Shown here one piece after another: positions 38,676 through 51,332 of a DNA stretch of 64,000 nucleotides. Both the position numbers and the translations under genes were made by a program. Origin of the DNA: Cryptomeria japonica (taxonomy: Eukaryota; Streptophyta; Pinopsida; Cupressales; Cupressaceae); the NCBI RefSeq assembly GCF_030272615.1, contig NC_081407.1, positions 375,141,018 to 375,205,017 of the forward strand, written 5' to 3'. How positions within the stretch are numbered: position 1 is the first letter of the stretch; each line of letters starts with the position of its first letter. The notes beneath the pieces were generated by a model that made no database searches, was not told the DNA's origin, and was given only the letters and a program-made list of their open reading frames with translations.

Positions 38676-38851
38676 CTTTACAAACTCCTCTTCAAAAAAT
38701 AATATCTTTTTACTGAGTTCTTCAGAAATTTGTGTAAAAAATATTAAAAAGTACTACCAAATGATGTAAACAATGTTTGTCAATACGGATTTCAATGATA
38801 GTGTAGTAAATTGATGCAATATGTCTTTTTTTTTATAGTAACAATTATTTA

Positions 38852-38987
38852 GGAACAGACCCTCATTTCTAAAACCAGGGCCCATTAGTAAATCCAATGG
38901 TCAAAAAAATGGAACAGGCCCCCATTTCTAAAACGGGGGCCTGTTAGTAAATCCAACGGTCAAAAAAATGGAACGGGCCCCTTTTTT
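38852..38987. repeat. 59-bp tandem repeat with hairpin
   Basis: Units start GGAACAGRCC at 38,852 and 38,911; a partial third begins at 38,970. Unit 2 contains a perfect inverted repeat with 11-base arms, AACAGGCCCCC (38,913-38,923) and GGGGGCCTGTT (38,935-38,945), with an 11-base loop. The block lies ~180 bases upstream of the start of the transposase-like gene. Confidence 0.85.
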
Positions 38988-39839
38988 GTGGAAGTTGATT
39001 CCACAAACCGCCACTTGGCTCAGGATTAGGCCCGGGATAGGCCTGGGATGCCACACCTCAGACATGGACCTGCAAATTCAAATCTCCATGAATGAAAGCA
39101 CAAATATGAACTTCTGAAATAGTTTACGTGCCTCTAATTAGAGAATTTTAATACGAAATTAAAACCCATTTTAGATTATACTGCCTAGATTCTAAATATG
39201 TAAATTTATTTAAATATTGATTATTTTAACTATTTTTAATTTAATTTATACTAAATCAGGTCCAGAAACTTGAAATATTAACTAATTTTGTTAATTTAAT
39301 AACTTTTTTATTTTAATGAATTTTGAAAAAAAAATTATATGTCATCAATCTACATAAAATTCTTTTCTATTTAATTTTTTTTTTTAAAGTTTATGTCAAA
39401 TAATGTGGGTCATACACATCAAATTTTTAAAAAGATAATTATGGCCATTAAAAAATTAATTAAAAAAAATATTAGGAAAAAAATACAGGAAAAATATGCT
39501 CATCAATCTATAGTGTGTTACAAACCATTTCCCAAAATGGTTTGAGAAAATAATTTTAATTGTGTCAAAAAGTATGGGTCGTACACATGCATGGTATGGT
39601 CCTAAAACAAACATTTCTAAAACATAGTTTTTAGAACTCCATTCAAAAAGTTATTTTTTATTATGTGGGTATTAAAATAAATTATATATTTGCAAATTAC
39701 ACTCAGAGAGCTATCTTTTATATTACTAATTTTTCCCAAGATTCACTCTCTAAGTGTTTCAAAATTTAAGCTCAAATGAGACAAAATCTGAAAATTAGGG
39801 AAGACACTTCCACTTTTTGGCCAAAAAGTGGACTCAGCT
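38988..39839. other. Intergenic sequence
   Basis: No gene. GC-rich at first (GGCCCGGGATAGGCC near 39,030), then AT-rich. It separates the transposase-like gene from the Gypsy gag fossil. Confidence 0.4.
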
Positions 39840-41330
39840 TCTTGCACTGACCCATAAGGATATTTAGGCATATCCTATGTTTCTACCATATTAACCAAGT
39901 TTAGAGCCATAGAAGTGAATTCTTCAAAAGAGAGAGAATTAGGCACAATCTTAATAACGTTAGAGGTATGAGGTGGCAAGGGATAAGTGAAAATCTTAAT
40001 ATTTTGATTAGGAAGAGCAACTAATTTATTCCCTTTATCATTCACACCTACCATAGATATAGTATTATTATCAATCAAGTCTTGAACCTTATTTTTCAAT
40101 GCAAAAAATTTCTCAGTATCATGACTAGGTTGACGATGAAATTGGCAAAAGGAATTGTTATCAAAATAAGGAGATGCAAGTTTGGAAGGATCAATTTATT
40201 TTATAGGAGGAAGTTTGATAACATTTATGTACAACAACTGAGACATAATACTATTTAAAGATTCATTCAATGGAGTAAATTGTCTTTGTCTTTGAAAAAA
40301 ATAGAAATAGAAGGTACACCTGTTGTAGCATTCACATGGTTGTTGTTGATTGTATCATTGAACTTGATGAAGCTTTTTGTTGGTCTGAACTTCGCTAACA
40401 GTTGTTGAACACTCTTCCCCTTATCACTTGGAGCCATAGGAGTGGATTGCTCCATTTGACTCACAACCAGTTGATAATTGTGGAGTGTTGTGCACAATTA
40501 CGGAAAGCAAGTAAACTCAGACAAAAGTAGATTTTCCCTGATATCTTTTTATAAATTAGAAATGAAAATTCTTTGAATATCATTATCAAGTACATGAAAA
40601 GAAATTTCAGCACACAAATGCTTATATCTACCAATGAAATCAGTCACTTTTTCTTTAACACCTTGTTTACAATGCATTAAATCAGTGAAAGTGATTTTAG
40701 GACCAATGTTGTTTTGAAATTGTTGGATGAAACCATTTTATAGTTGTTGAAAGGAAGTGATAGAATAAGAAGGAAGAGAGCAATACCATTGTAAGGCCTC
40801 ATCTCTTAGTGATCTTGTAAACAATTTTGCAAGCAATCATTGATCATAAGAAAAATCAGTACACAAGGTTTGAAATGGTTTGACATGTGTAAGAGGATCA
40901 CTTTTTCCATTATAGAGTTCCAATTGACAGATCTCCAAATGTTTAGGTGGTATGGCTTTAACAATATCAAGAGAAAGTGGGCTTGCAACATCAAAGGTGG
41001 GCACACTAAACTTGGATTGACTCGTAGAAGCAATTTGTTGTTGTAAGGAAGACATGGTTTGAGCAAGATTGTTAATTGTCAATTCGGTGAAAGAATTGAT
41101 GTTGGACATAGGTGATTGAGAAGGTGGTGTGATATTATTGAAAGAAGGAATGGACTGAGAATAAGGTGGTGGGACATTATGATAAGTAGGCATTGGTGAT
41201 GATTGGGTAGGAAAAGGGACACCTAAAGTAGGAATAAAGTTGTTAAATGAATTGGCCCCTTGTGTCACAGTGATTGGTTGAGGAATCATAGGAACATGCA
41301 TGGAAGTCATAGGTAACGATGGAGGAAATT
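39840..41330 (-). mobile_element. Ty3/Gypsy gag fossil
   Basis: Minus-strand remains of a Gypsy-type gag: a Pro/Ser/Asn-rich N-terminus (VPMIPQPITVTQG), then the gag core with PLSLDIVKAIPPKHLEICQ and ELYNGKSDPLTHVKPFQTLC near 40,840-40,980. This is the signature of plant Ty3/Gypsy gag (retrotrans_gag type). Broken, about half a dozen breaks; no pol is seen downstream. Sequence from 41,330 to about 43,400 may be its leader. Confidence 0.7.
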
Positions 41331-43530
41331 GGAATTTTAAAATTAGGGCGGAGCGAATACCACTTAATTTTAAAATTTGAATTTTTAAAATCAGGGCAGA
41401 CTATAATTAACCTCTTAATTTAAAAGATTTCCTTGAAATTTGAAATGTTGAATTTTGAAGGTATTTACGATTCTAGAGGGATAAAAAATTGATAAAATCA
41501 GCGAATCTTCCATATTTAGCCTAGTAAATACAGTCATAATAGTCTCTCGAAATTTCAGGAAAAAAATCGAGGACTGTGGCGGAAACGCACATGGTCCGAT
41601 CAACTTTTTTCAAAAAAATTCAAGGATTGATATTACAATGATTTTAAAGATAACCCCCCAAAATTGGTGAATTTTATGATCTCTAGATGGGAGAAATGAA
41701 GGCGCAAATGTGAAAATAGGACCCTATTAGGGTATTGAAGAAAAAGAGGAATTGAATTGCAATTTTCAAAAGGGTCAAACCTAATGGATATAGACACCTT
41801 GGAAAATGTATAGAAATCTAAATGTAAATGAAATTGATTTGAAATTCATACAAAATCCAATTAATTTTAAAAATTAGGGTTTGATGACCTAACCAATAAA
41901 TTTTGAAATTTGAATTTTGGGAAAAATGGGGGAAATTGTACATTTGAATTGTAGGATTGAAGACAAATCAGAGAACAATAAAAAATCTGAAAATTAAATG
42001 GAAATCCAATTTTTGCACAAGTTCAAGATAACTTTTTGAAATTAGGGTTTTAACAAGTAACCTCTTAATTTTGTAAATATTTATTGCAAATTGAAAAAAG
42101 ACAAAGAGGAAATTGAATTTGACAATCAAAACAATTTTCAGATCGAAGATAACCACAAGCAATTTTTACAAATTACAAGTTCAATTTTGATTTGAAAAAC
42201 TAGGGGTTTTAATGATTTAACCACTACGTTTGCAGAAAGTTGAAACTTGTAAATGAAAAATATGCGATTTTTTTCAAAGGAAAGCATGTGAGATGTTGGT
42301 TTCACCAAAATGTAATGGTGGGAAAATGGTGAATGATAGATCAAGAAGGAAACTACCCTATCCCTCAAAGAGAGATGAGAGCTTCGCTATCGATTACCAT
42401 TCAAGCACTTTTCACCATGGTACATTAGAAAGAGGAGAGGATAATTCACTAGATTCAATCTCTCCACATGAAGATGGTAGATTGAATTCTGAATGAATTG
42501 GGAATGTTAAGTTGATCCCCTCTTCCTTGTTTGAAATGAAAAGGAACTGATTGAATTATGTAGTGTAAAAGTGACAAAGAATTGATTATAACTTGAGATC
42601 ATAATATGGGATGAAGCTGTGCACCTGGATCTGACACTAAAATCTTGAAATGAAGCCGCCCTGCAAATTTGAGGAAAAGTTGCCCGGACTGTGGCGGGAA
42701 TGTACAAGATCCTCCAAAAAATCCACGAAACGAAAAGGGTTTTTCTACCTCTACAAATGAATCCTGAATCCAAAAGTATAGTTGTGCACCTGCAACCTAC
42801 ACACAAAAAATAGATGAAAATGGGTTGGGATTGGGGGTTTGCCTTTAGTTGAAACCCTTGTTTTGGAATTAACAAGTAATGAAAGACTGAATTGTAAATC
42901 ACCTCAAGGGAGGTTTTAGTAGCAATGTTGATAGAAGTTCTTGTGTGGAATTGAATTTTGAAATCAATCTCTTCTTCAATGGTTGAATCCTTCACTTGAA
43001 TGCAACACCTATCCTTGAAGGGAGACTTGAGAATGCTCAGTGCTAGAAAAGAATGCTCGAATGCTTGAATGCTTGATCTCTTGTGCACACTTGAATCTCT
43101 CCAACTTCAACTTATCCAACTTAGTGAATTTCCACTTATCAAAATGAGAGGACGAATGCCCCTTAAATACATTTTAGTTGATTTGAATTTTGTCATGGGC
43201 TAACATTCGGGGAGTTTCCCGCCCAAGGCACAACCAACAATGCAACCCTAGGAAGGGTCATGCCCCAAAATAGGACAAGGATAGGGACAGGGGTGCCACA
43301 CCCCTGTCCAAGGGGGGACAATGGCACCAGGCCCCTTTCCTACCCCTTTCTCCAGGGTAGAGTGTGGACGGGGTGATTAAGAGGCCAAGGAAGAAGTTGT
43401 TTGCGCAAGCTGAGAAATCTTCGATCTCTGATCAGGCTAGAGGATTCAATCTCGCATGTGTGAGGACCCTAATGCAGTCAAAAAATTTCTAGGGTTGCAA
43501 TTTTATGACTCTACAATAATATATTTTTTA
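41331..43530. other. Probable non-coding leader of the Gypsy fossil
   Basis: No gene recognised. The segment holds repeated AATTTTGAAATTTGAATTT-like words, minus-strand frames without motifs, and a GC-rich patch with a hairpin at 43,285-43,309. The position upstream of gag on the minus strand fits a leader or LTR, but no LTR pair was found. Confidence 0.35.
43285..43309. other. GC-rich perfect hairpin
   Basis: GGACAGGGGTG and CACCCCTGTCC form perfect 11-base arms around a three-base loop CCA. It sits in a GC-rich patch in otherwise AT-rich sequence. Confidence 0.85.
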
Positions 43531-43935
43531 TTCCAGGGAAAACTTTAAGAAACCCCCCCCTTGGACGAGGTGTAAAAACCTGGCGAAAGTTGTATAATTC
43601 CGAGGAAAATTTTAATTTTACTGGCAAATTTTTGTGGTTTACAGAGAAAAATAATAATCTCCATTGGCGAATTAGCCCTGATCACTTAAAGTTTGTGAAA
43701 AATCCTAGCAAATTGTACTGTTTTTAAAACCCAAAAAGTAATTGCATGGGCGAATGGTAATGTTTTTAAAACCAAAAAAATATTTGCATTGGCAATTTCA
43801 ACGTATTTTCAAACCATAAAAATAAAATATTGGCAATTTCATGCTATTTTCAAACCATAAAAATAAAATATTGGCGATTTCAAGCTATTTTCAAACCATA
43901 AAAATAAAATTTTGGCGATTTTAAGATATTAACTT
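43531..43935. repeat. Orphan GGCGAAT-type repeat block 2
   Basis: It opens with AACTTTAAGAAACCCCCCCC, like the block at 13,266, and continues with spaced GGCGAA, GGCGAATT and GGCGATTT words, including three near-identical ~55-base units (about 43,765-43,925) built on TATTTTCAAACCATAAAAAT. Confidence 0.6.
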
Positions 43936-44460
43936 TAAGTAATTAAAACACGTGGCACACAGTCATCAAATCTCTGCCTCTCACAATCATCAACTCTCTC
44001 TATCTCCAACTCACAAGCTGAAAATGCTAAGCCTTCTTAACCTCGAGATCTAGCAACTGAGGGAAACTGAACTGGCACTCGCCAATTCTTGACCACAAAT
44101 GTTAAGTCCTCGTCACTGCAGCGACTTGGAGATAGTGGTAACTTAAAAACTTTAACCCTTGTCGCATACTCGCCAACATAAAACTATTTATCTCATACAA
44201 ACTCAAGACCTCACGACCAATGCAATTTCACTAACAATCTCCAGCTCAGTAACATAAAACGCTAACACCCAAAAAGCTAGAGACCTCGCGATGTAAACCC
44301 AAACCAACTTGTCACCAACTCGCGGCTTGATCACGTCTTTAGATATTTTACCTCATGAGCTGGCGATAACCATAAAACTTAACCACAAACTATCTGGTCG
44401 CTAGCTCTCAACCTAAAATTTTTAAGACTTGGATGCTGACTCATTCCTGAGGGACTAGTT
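43936..44460. repeat. Repeat related to the GCGAGCT block right of element C
   Basis: Contains ACTCGCCAA, GAGCTGGCGATAACCATAAA and GTCGCTAGCTC. These resemble the words and order in 50.4-51.5 kb (GAGCTAGCGATAACCATTAA). Both blocks flank fossil C in the same orientation, so they may be diverged terminal repeats. Confidence 0.4.
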
Positions 44461-46367
44461 TGAAGGTTTCTCTTAAGTCGAGGTTGATTAGACAAGCGAG
44501 GACGACGGTTTCAGAGGCATAAAAGGATTTGATAGCTTCTGAGTTAGAGATGGGAGATAATGGATTTCTTAGAGTAATAAGAGCTCAGGTTGCTTGTTGT
44601 CAGGGATTTCGAAGCAGGATTTGTCCAATCAAGGAGGAATAAAATCAGAACAAAATCGTTCACAATAGATGAGCCTTAGCAGGATGTAGTGGATTTGATA
44701 GGCATGATGATGACTTCTAGGAATCTAGAGTCTACAGTCATGTTGAAAACCACCAAAATGATAATTTTTCATGTGAATGCAGAATGAGCATCACCAAATG
44801 AAGTGTGAAAATGTTATAAATACAATGGAGTGGTGACTTAATTGGTAGAAGAGAAAATAAACCTTTTTCATTTTTTGAGAGTGGTTTTTTCCTTAGAAAG
44901 GAAGATGATGTTTGAGCAAGATTGTGCATGGAGTTGTACTTGTTGTGTGCTCTGTGATACCAGATGGGTGTTTTTTTGTTTTCTTCTGTGTGAGTTTATT
45001 TATTGTCAGAGGGGTTGTGAAAGTGAGAAGGATTTCTAGAGGGGGTGTGAAAGCCTTTTTTGTCAAGAAGGGCCAAGCATGGCACATCCTCTGCTTCTAC
45101 TCTGCCATAGGATGGCAAGGTGTTTGAAGAAGGAGCCCACAGAGGAATGAAAGAAGGATTTGTTTGGGTGGGGAGTGGCAACCAGTCATCTTTGTGATGA
45201 CATGGAAACTACAACCCCCCCCCCCAAATAGATTACATTTACCCTAAAGCTCATGTTTCCACTTTCCCTGATCATGGGCATGAAGGCTCAAGTTCCTCTT
45301 TCCATTTTCTCTATTCCTAGGCATGAAGGCTTCCTCCTCAATTTGGAAACAATCTGTTGGACTTGGACAGAATGTAACATCTCACATTCCATATGAAATG
45401 AAGGCATTGGGGTGATAATGGCATGGCTCAAGCAGTTTTGCAAGTTGTATAGTCATTGGGGTTCCTTTTCTGGTTCCAGTAGTGATTCTAGACTCTAGGT
45501 GAAGGGAGCAAGTTGTATACTATATAGTCATTTATGGAGCAAATGAAAAGCATTTAGTGTCAAGCTTTGTCTATATATAAATTTATTTTGTGTATAATTC
45601 TATCTCTTTCAAATGATCAGAATCATGAGATTTAATTTTTTTCATTTGTTGCATTGTTATGGTGTATGTAATTTTTCATTTAATGCTTCCTAATCCTATT
45701 ATGCCCAGGAATGCAAAATTTCTATTAGTCTGGAATCATATTAAATAATTAAGGATTCACCTCATTGTAATTGGTGGGCAGATTATAGACAGTCATAGAA
45801 CACCTCCATATATATTACATAAACATCAATAGCATATAAAATCATAAGAGTATTAAGAATAAAAGTATTAAACACCACAATAGATTATTAGATAGGAATA
45901 CAATTATACAACATAATTAGTAAAATTGAAAACATCAAGACAATAGACCAGTGCCTTATCCTAGGGCATAGAGTCACTTACAATTCAAGACAACCTGATA
46001 ATAAACTTCAATAAGATTCATTTGCAGATAAATAGGAATGAAATTATGAATAATGCCATTACATACAGTTACACAACCCAGATTCATATGTAAACTGAAA
46101 ACCCCTTGACCATTCAAATCACAGTGAAAACATAAATTCAACAAAAAGACAATTATGTGAAGATCACATTGCTCAAACTGCAAATGATATTGATATTATA
46201 TTCATAATGATATTAGAAAGTAAATTCACAATGCGATTCAACTATGCACTTATCAAATTATTGAACAGTTGAGCTATTATAACTATATTAATATAAGAGT
46301 TTTCAAGTTCAACATCATTGATCAATAAAAGTGGCAACCTCAACGTGAGGATTCAACAAGCTTAGGA
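44461..46367. other. Intergenic sequence, possible 3' part of element C
   Basis: No gene supported. Open frames on both strands at 44,738-45,181 overlap each other and lack motifs. A run of C lies near 45,214. Confidence 0.4.
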
Positions 46368-49300
46368 TTACTGTGAGGAATCTTGGGTAGCAACCTCAAC
46401 CTGAGATTTCTTCTTTGGCTTTAGCATGGCTTGCCACCTGTCCACCTCTTTGTCTGTTGGCCAACTGAATGCCTTTACCTCTTCCAACTTTGCAACTGAA
46501 TCTTCCCATCTGGCATCTATAACTGCCCTGGACTCAACAATAAACTTTGCATGGTCAACCTCAACCTTGAACAGTGAATCAAGCAGACCGTTAAGGAAAT
46601 CAACATCAACCTGTTCATTTACATGCTTGATTATTTCTTCTTTCTCCAGAATCAAATCAAATTCGCTGGTCCAATCAGAAACTGATTTCAAATCTCCATT
46701 ACTACCATAAATTGAAGGCTCCAATTTATTATAACCTTCCCCAAATGTCTACAATTTTTCATTTATAAGCACATCCTTCCCTGTGAAAAATGCATAAGCT
46801 GCATTCATTACCTACACCATGTCTTTAGTGGCACTGATCTTGGGAGGGAACTTGTCACTATACATCATTGCAGTATCTAGCTTATCCATTAATCTGCTTC
46901 TTCCTGACCAAACATTGAACAAAGGTCCAAGAAAAGTGACAACCTCAGAGGATGTTTTGCTTGCCTCTTTCAAAGAAATGTGCATATCATGCACAACCAT
47001 CAATTTGTCTTTCAATACATTAATCCTGTGTTTCAGAATTCCTGACACAACAGAGATAGCCTTGACATTTTGTTCCTTTTCAAGCTTTTCAATTTTCCCT
47101 GCGTATTCCTCCATTTTTGTTGTCACATCAGCTAGTATTTCTTGTACTTGTTCTGTAATCTGTATTGGAGGGGGCTCATTTGCAATTTATTCTTTCAACT
47201 CCACTAACTCTTCCTCCAAAACGCCCTTCTTCATCAGTGTCTCTTCATATTTTTTAGACAATGCAATCAATTGGTTATATGTTTCTGTGTATCTTCTTGA
47301 CAAATCCTCTGTTTTTGATAAATTCATGAAAGAAACTTGAGTAAAAAATGAGGCAATCTCCGTGTTAGTTGTTTTCTACAAGTTCCAAATCATTCTATCA
47401 GCATTCTTTTCTACTTGGATATTTAGAAGGTGGGGCTTTTGAGTGGAAGGGGCCAAAGACCAAGTAGCAAGTGTCTTTGACTTAGGATTAAATCCTGATC
47501 CTCTTATTACATCTCCAATTTCAAATTCAGTTCTAAACATTGGGTCCTCTTGCTTCCTAATTTGATCAATAATAAAAATAGACTGGATACCCCAGTCAGG
47601 CATCATAATCATACCAGTACTCTTTATCAATTGTCTTGCCTATTCCACAGATATTTCCTCCTTGTCAGGATCATATTCCTGCAGTGCAGTGCCTTGATGA
47701 TTAGATTTTGTTTTAATTGATTTTGTTTCAACCTTGTCAAAAAAAATTTAAATTCATTTGACTTAATAAAGTCATCATTATTCATGAACTCATTTGACAA
47801 CATCACACGCTCATCAAAGCCTTGAGCAAGGGCTTCGTTTGTTTCTCCTTGTTCTTCATTCTGCCCTGCTTCTCTAAGATGTGTCCTTATTTGATGAAAG
47901 TAGTGTCCTTGTTCTATAACAATTGCTCTAGCAGGGTCTCTCCTCACAATTGGACCGACCTCAGTGGTTTTTTGTTTCTTTGCAACTGGCACTCGGGTAG
48001 ATTGAACTTCATCCCCACTCTCTACATCATCAGCAGACACACTAAGTGGCCTCTTGCCATGTGAAGGATGTCCATCTTGGGGGTCTTGCTACTGAGCAGT
48101 CACTTTTGGAATTTGAGGCATTTGTTCCATTAGAGTTTCATATAAACTCAGCATTTTGTTAATCCTCTCCAGGTATGGGCCATCAAGGCAAAAACCTGAG
48201 AAACTAGGGTTAGCAGTCAACAATTCTGCTTCAACTCTCAACAAATTTTTCCATTTTCTTCTCCTTTCATGTACTTCATCTTTTCTCAACAAATTTCTAA
48301 CCACGTCTTCATCATCCAATGGTTCATGGTCCTTTATTGTGGCCCAAGGTGTCATTTCTGGCATTGCAACTTTAATAAATTATTTCGGATCACAGAATCT
48401 AGACACAACATTAACCAACCTATACTATTTAAGGAAATTGTTTACTTCATCAAAGGAACCCCTACCAATGGTAAAATCAGATGCAACCCAAAGCCCAGGA
48501 AGAAAAGAACCCTTCCTGTGTTTATCAAGGTATTCTTTTTCAACTAGGGTCAATTGCCAGATAAACTCCATAAAAGCAATCCTAATTGGAACAAATTTTG
48601 GTAAAATATGGGGAGGCTGAGGACACCCATAGACTCTCATCATAGTAAAATTATCAAAAAAATAAAAGTCCCCCCAGTTATGTGAAATAAGCCAGTTTGG
48701 AACATACTAGTAAGGTCTCAAAACTCTCCTAACATTAATTGACAATCGTTCCCTATTTATTCCTAGCATTTCCATAATTGGTGAAACAATCCACTTTTCA
48801 AAGAAAAGGAAAGAAGAATGGGGAGAACTACTATCCCAACCCTGGCTCCATCTTTGTATTGGCATTAAGACACTGAATTCTTCTTTGAAAAGCTCCAATT
48901 CTTTATCCACAAACTCAACATTATAGAACAAGATTAAATGCATCAGCAATGAATAATGCTTGAATGCAGGGCTAGGTGCACCACTCTAAATTTCAACTAG
49001 AGCATTATGAATGTGTTCAACCACATAGCCCACATAATCATAATCTTTGTTAACATCTGGGTGTTGAATATCCATAGCCATCATTAGTAATTCAACTGAC
49101 ACTGTTGAATCTCCATCAAAACCCAACACTCTGCATAATCCATAGATTGTACAATGCATATAATGGTGGAAAGGTGTGATGTCAAATGGTGGTTCGATAC
49201 TCTCTGGAATTATAACCGGCTTCTTATTCACCCTAGGCATGTATCTGGGCATTGCATGCTTCTTGATAACACCTTTGTATTTGTCATAATCCTCTGCAAT

Positions 49301-49803
49301 CCGCTCCAAATCTATATCTGTACGTGCAACACCAGTAATCTGGAAAGCTTCAACAAAGCTAGCTCTGTTAATTGAAACTAGGGCAGACTGGTTCTTTCTT
49401 CTAATTACCCTAGATACTAGGCAATAGCGTTTGCCCAACTCTTTGATCAAATCCACATCAACATACACATCTGACACAATTAACTTTGCCATATTTAAAT
49501 CCCAAGGGTTTGACATCGGGACACCCTTAACCCTATTTTTCTAGAAATAATGAAATAGAGCAGAACCAGTCATATTAAGCGTAGTAGGGTTTCTACATTG
49601 GCTCCATAAATCTCTCCATGCCAAATTATTTGTATTCAAAGCAACGGAAGTCCCTGGCATCAAATCTACAAATTCATCTTTGTATTTCTTAACCATCGTT
49701 TCCTCAGTGGCACTAGCCTTGGAACCTCCAGGTCCACCTGCTCCACTTGTCATGGCCTTGGGCTTGGGCTTGGAACCTCAAGTACCACTCATCGCCTGGC
49801 TCA
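46368..49803 (-). mobile_element. Fossil element C: homologue of element A
   Basis: Minus-strand broken coding region, about eight breaks. In order: Gly/Ser N-terminus near TSGAGGPGGSKA, LVSRVIRRKNQSALVSINR, IDLERIAEDYDKYK, YGLCRVLGFDGDS, FKHYSLLMHLILFYN, DNFTMMRVYG, AFMEFIWQLTLVEK, SFDEVNNFLK, a charged linker with VPVAKKQKTTEVG, then a coiled coil and the tail WPTDKEVDRWQAMLKPKK. The blocks match fossil A in the same order; VSRV and the FRF-like block also match element B ORF1. No pol motif is seen. Flanking repeats at 43.9-44.5 and 50.0-51.5 kb may be terminal repeats. Confidence 0.6.
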
Positions 49804-49978
49804 TTTTAGCTACAGGAGAAAAAAATAACCAGTTTTTTGAAATTTTCTCACACCCAACACTCTGAATTCTCCAACGTTGTTGCAGAGCTCAATTCACTGG
49901 ATTGCCTCGAAGATAGAATGCATTAATGCAATTATACAAAACCTCGGCTCGATCATGCAATTTATGGTATTTACTATT

Positions 49979-51332
49979 TGAATTTTGGGCGTCGTCACTT
50001 CTCTCAAGTCTCAAGTCTCATTAATTGCCATACTTGCATGAACTAGCTAGTAGCTACTATGGCATAATGACATTAATTCAAAATTCAAACTGAAGTACTC
50101 GAGAGAAATTTGAATTCATGCCCTTCTATTTGATTGGCGATTGGCATTCAAAACTTTTACAGAACCCGACAAACAAGTCTACGTGTTAGCGAGTTAGCGA
50201 CAATGCTACCAAATCCTCTTAATCGCAAGCTTGCAACCCCTTTTACAAATCCTCAAAGAATCTCGCGAGTGAGCGATAGCTATTGATCTAACAAAACAAC
50301 TTATTTCATCGCAAGCTTGCAACTAGAAACTTAACTTGACTTAAACCCTTGCGATCCCGCAACAACAAGACACTTAACCGCCTTCGCATGCTCGCAACAC
50401 TTTTTGACTTAAGACTTACAAACCCATGGGCATGCGATGACCACAAAATCAGACCAAAACTTACCTATCGCCAGATCACAACTTAAAATGCTAAACAACT
50501 TCAAAACCTGCGAGCAAGAGACTTAATTGCATCGCATGATCGCAAATTAAAATGACTTAACCGCGAACACCTTGCGACCTTGCGATAACATAAAATCACA
50601 CCAAGTTGCAACCTCGCAACATAAAATGGTATTTGGGTGCCGTCACTTCTCTCAAGTGACCAATTCTCATTAACTGCCACACTTACATGAACTAGCTAGT
50701 GTGGCATTAATTCAATTAAACTGATAGAATGCATTAATGCAATTGTACAAATGTCAAAATCTCGGTTCGATCGTGTCAAAACTTTTACATAACTCGACAA
50801 ACAAGTCCATGTGTCAATCCCCATCTTTAATCGCACACTCTCAACCGGTTATAACAATCAGGAAAGGAACCGGTGAGTTAGCGACAATGCTACCAAATCC
50901 TCTTAATCGCAAGCTCGCAACCCCTTTTATGAATCCTCATAGAATCTCGCGAGTGAGCGATAGCCGTTGATCTAACAAAATAACTTATTTCATCGCAAGC
51001 TCGCAACTCGAAACTTAACTTGACTTAAACCTTTGTGATCCCGCAATAACAAGGCACTTAACCGCCATCACATGCTCGCAACACTTTTTCACTTAAGACT
51101 TACAAACCCATGAGCATGCGATGACCACAAAATCAGACCAAAACTTACCTGTCGCCAGATCGCAACTTAAAATGCTAAACAACTTCAAAACCTGCAAGCA
51201 AGCGATGAAACCAACTAAGTTGCGATACCAACTACATCGCATGATCGCAAATTAAAATGACTTAACCATGAACACCTCGCGACCGTGCGACAACATAAAA
51301 TCACACCCAGTCACAACTTTGCAACATAAAAT
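49979..51332. repeat. Tandem duplication (~650-700-bp unit) rich in GCGAGCT palindromes
   Basis: Unit 1 runs from TTTTGGGCGTCGTCACTTCT (49,984) to AACATAAAATGG (~50,632), unit 2 from ATTTGGGTGCCGTCACTTCT to AACATAAAATGG (~51,332). Shared landmarks are GACAATGCTACCAAATCC, AATCTCGCGAGTGAGCGATA and CACTTAACCGCC. The words CGCAAGCTCGCAA and GCGAGCTAGCGA recur every 30-60 bases, some as near-palindromes. Confidence 0.85.

Noticed and set aside
44738-45181. Overlapping frames on both strands
   Set aside because: Mutual overlap, no motifs and no homologous pattern; most likely chance.
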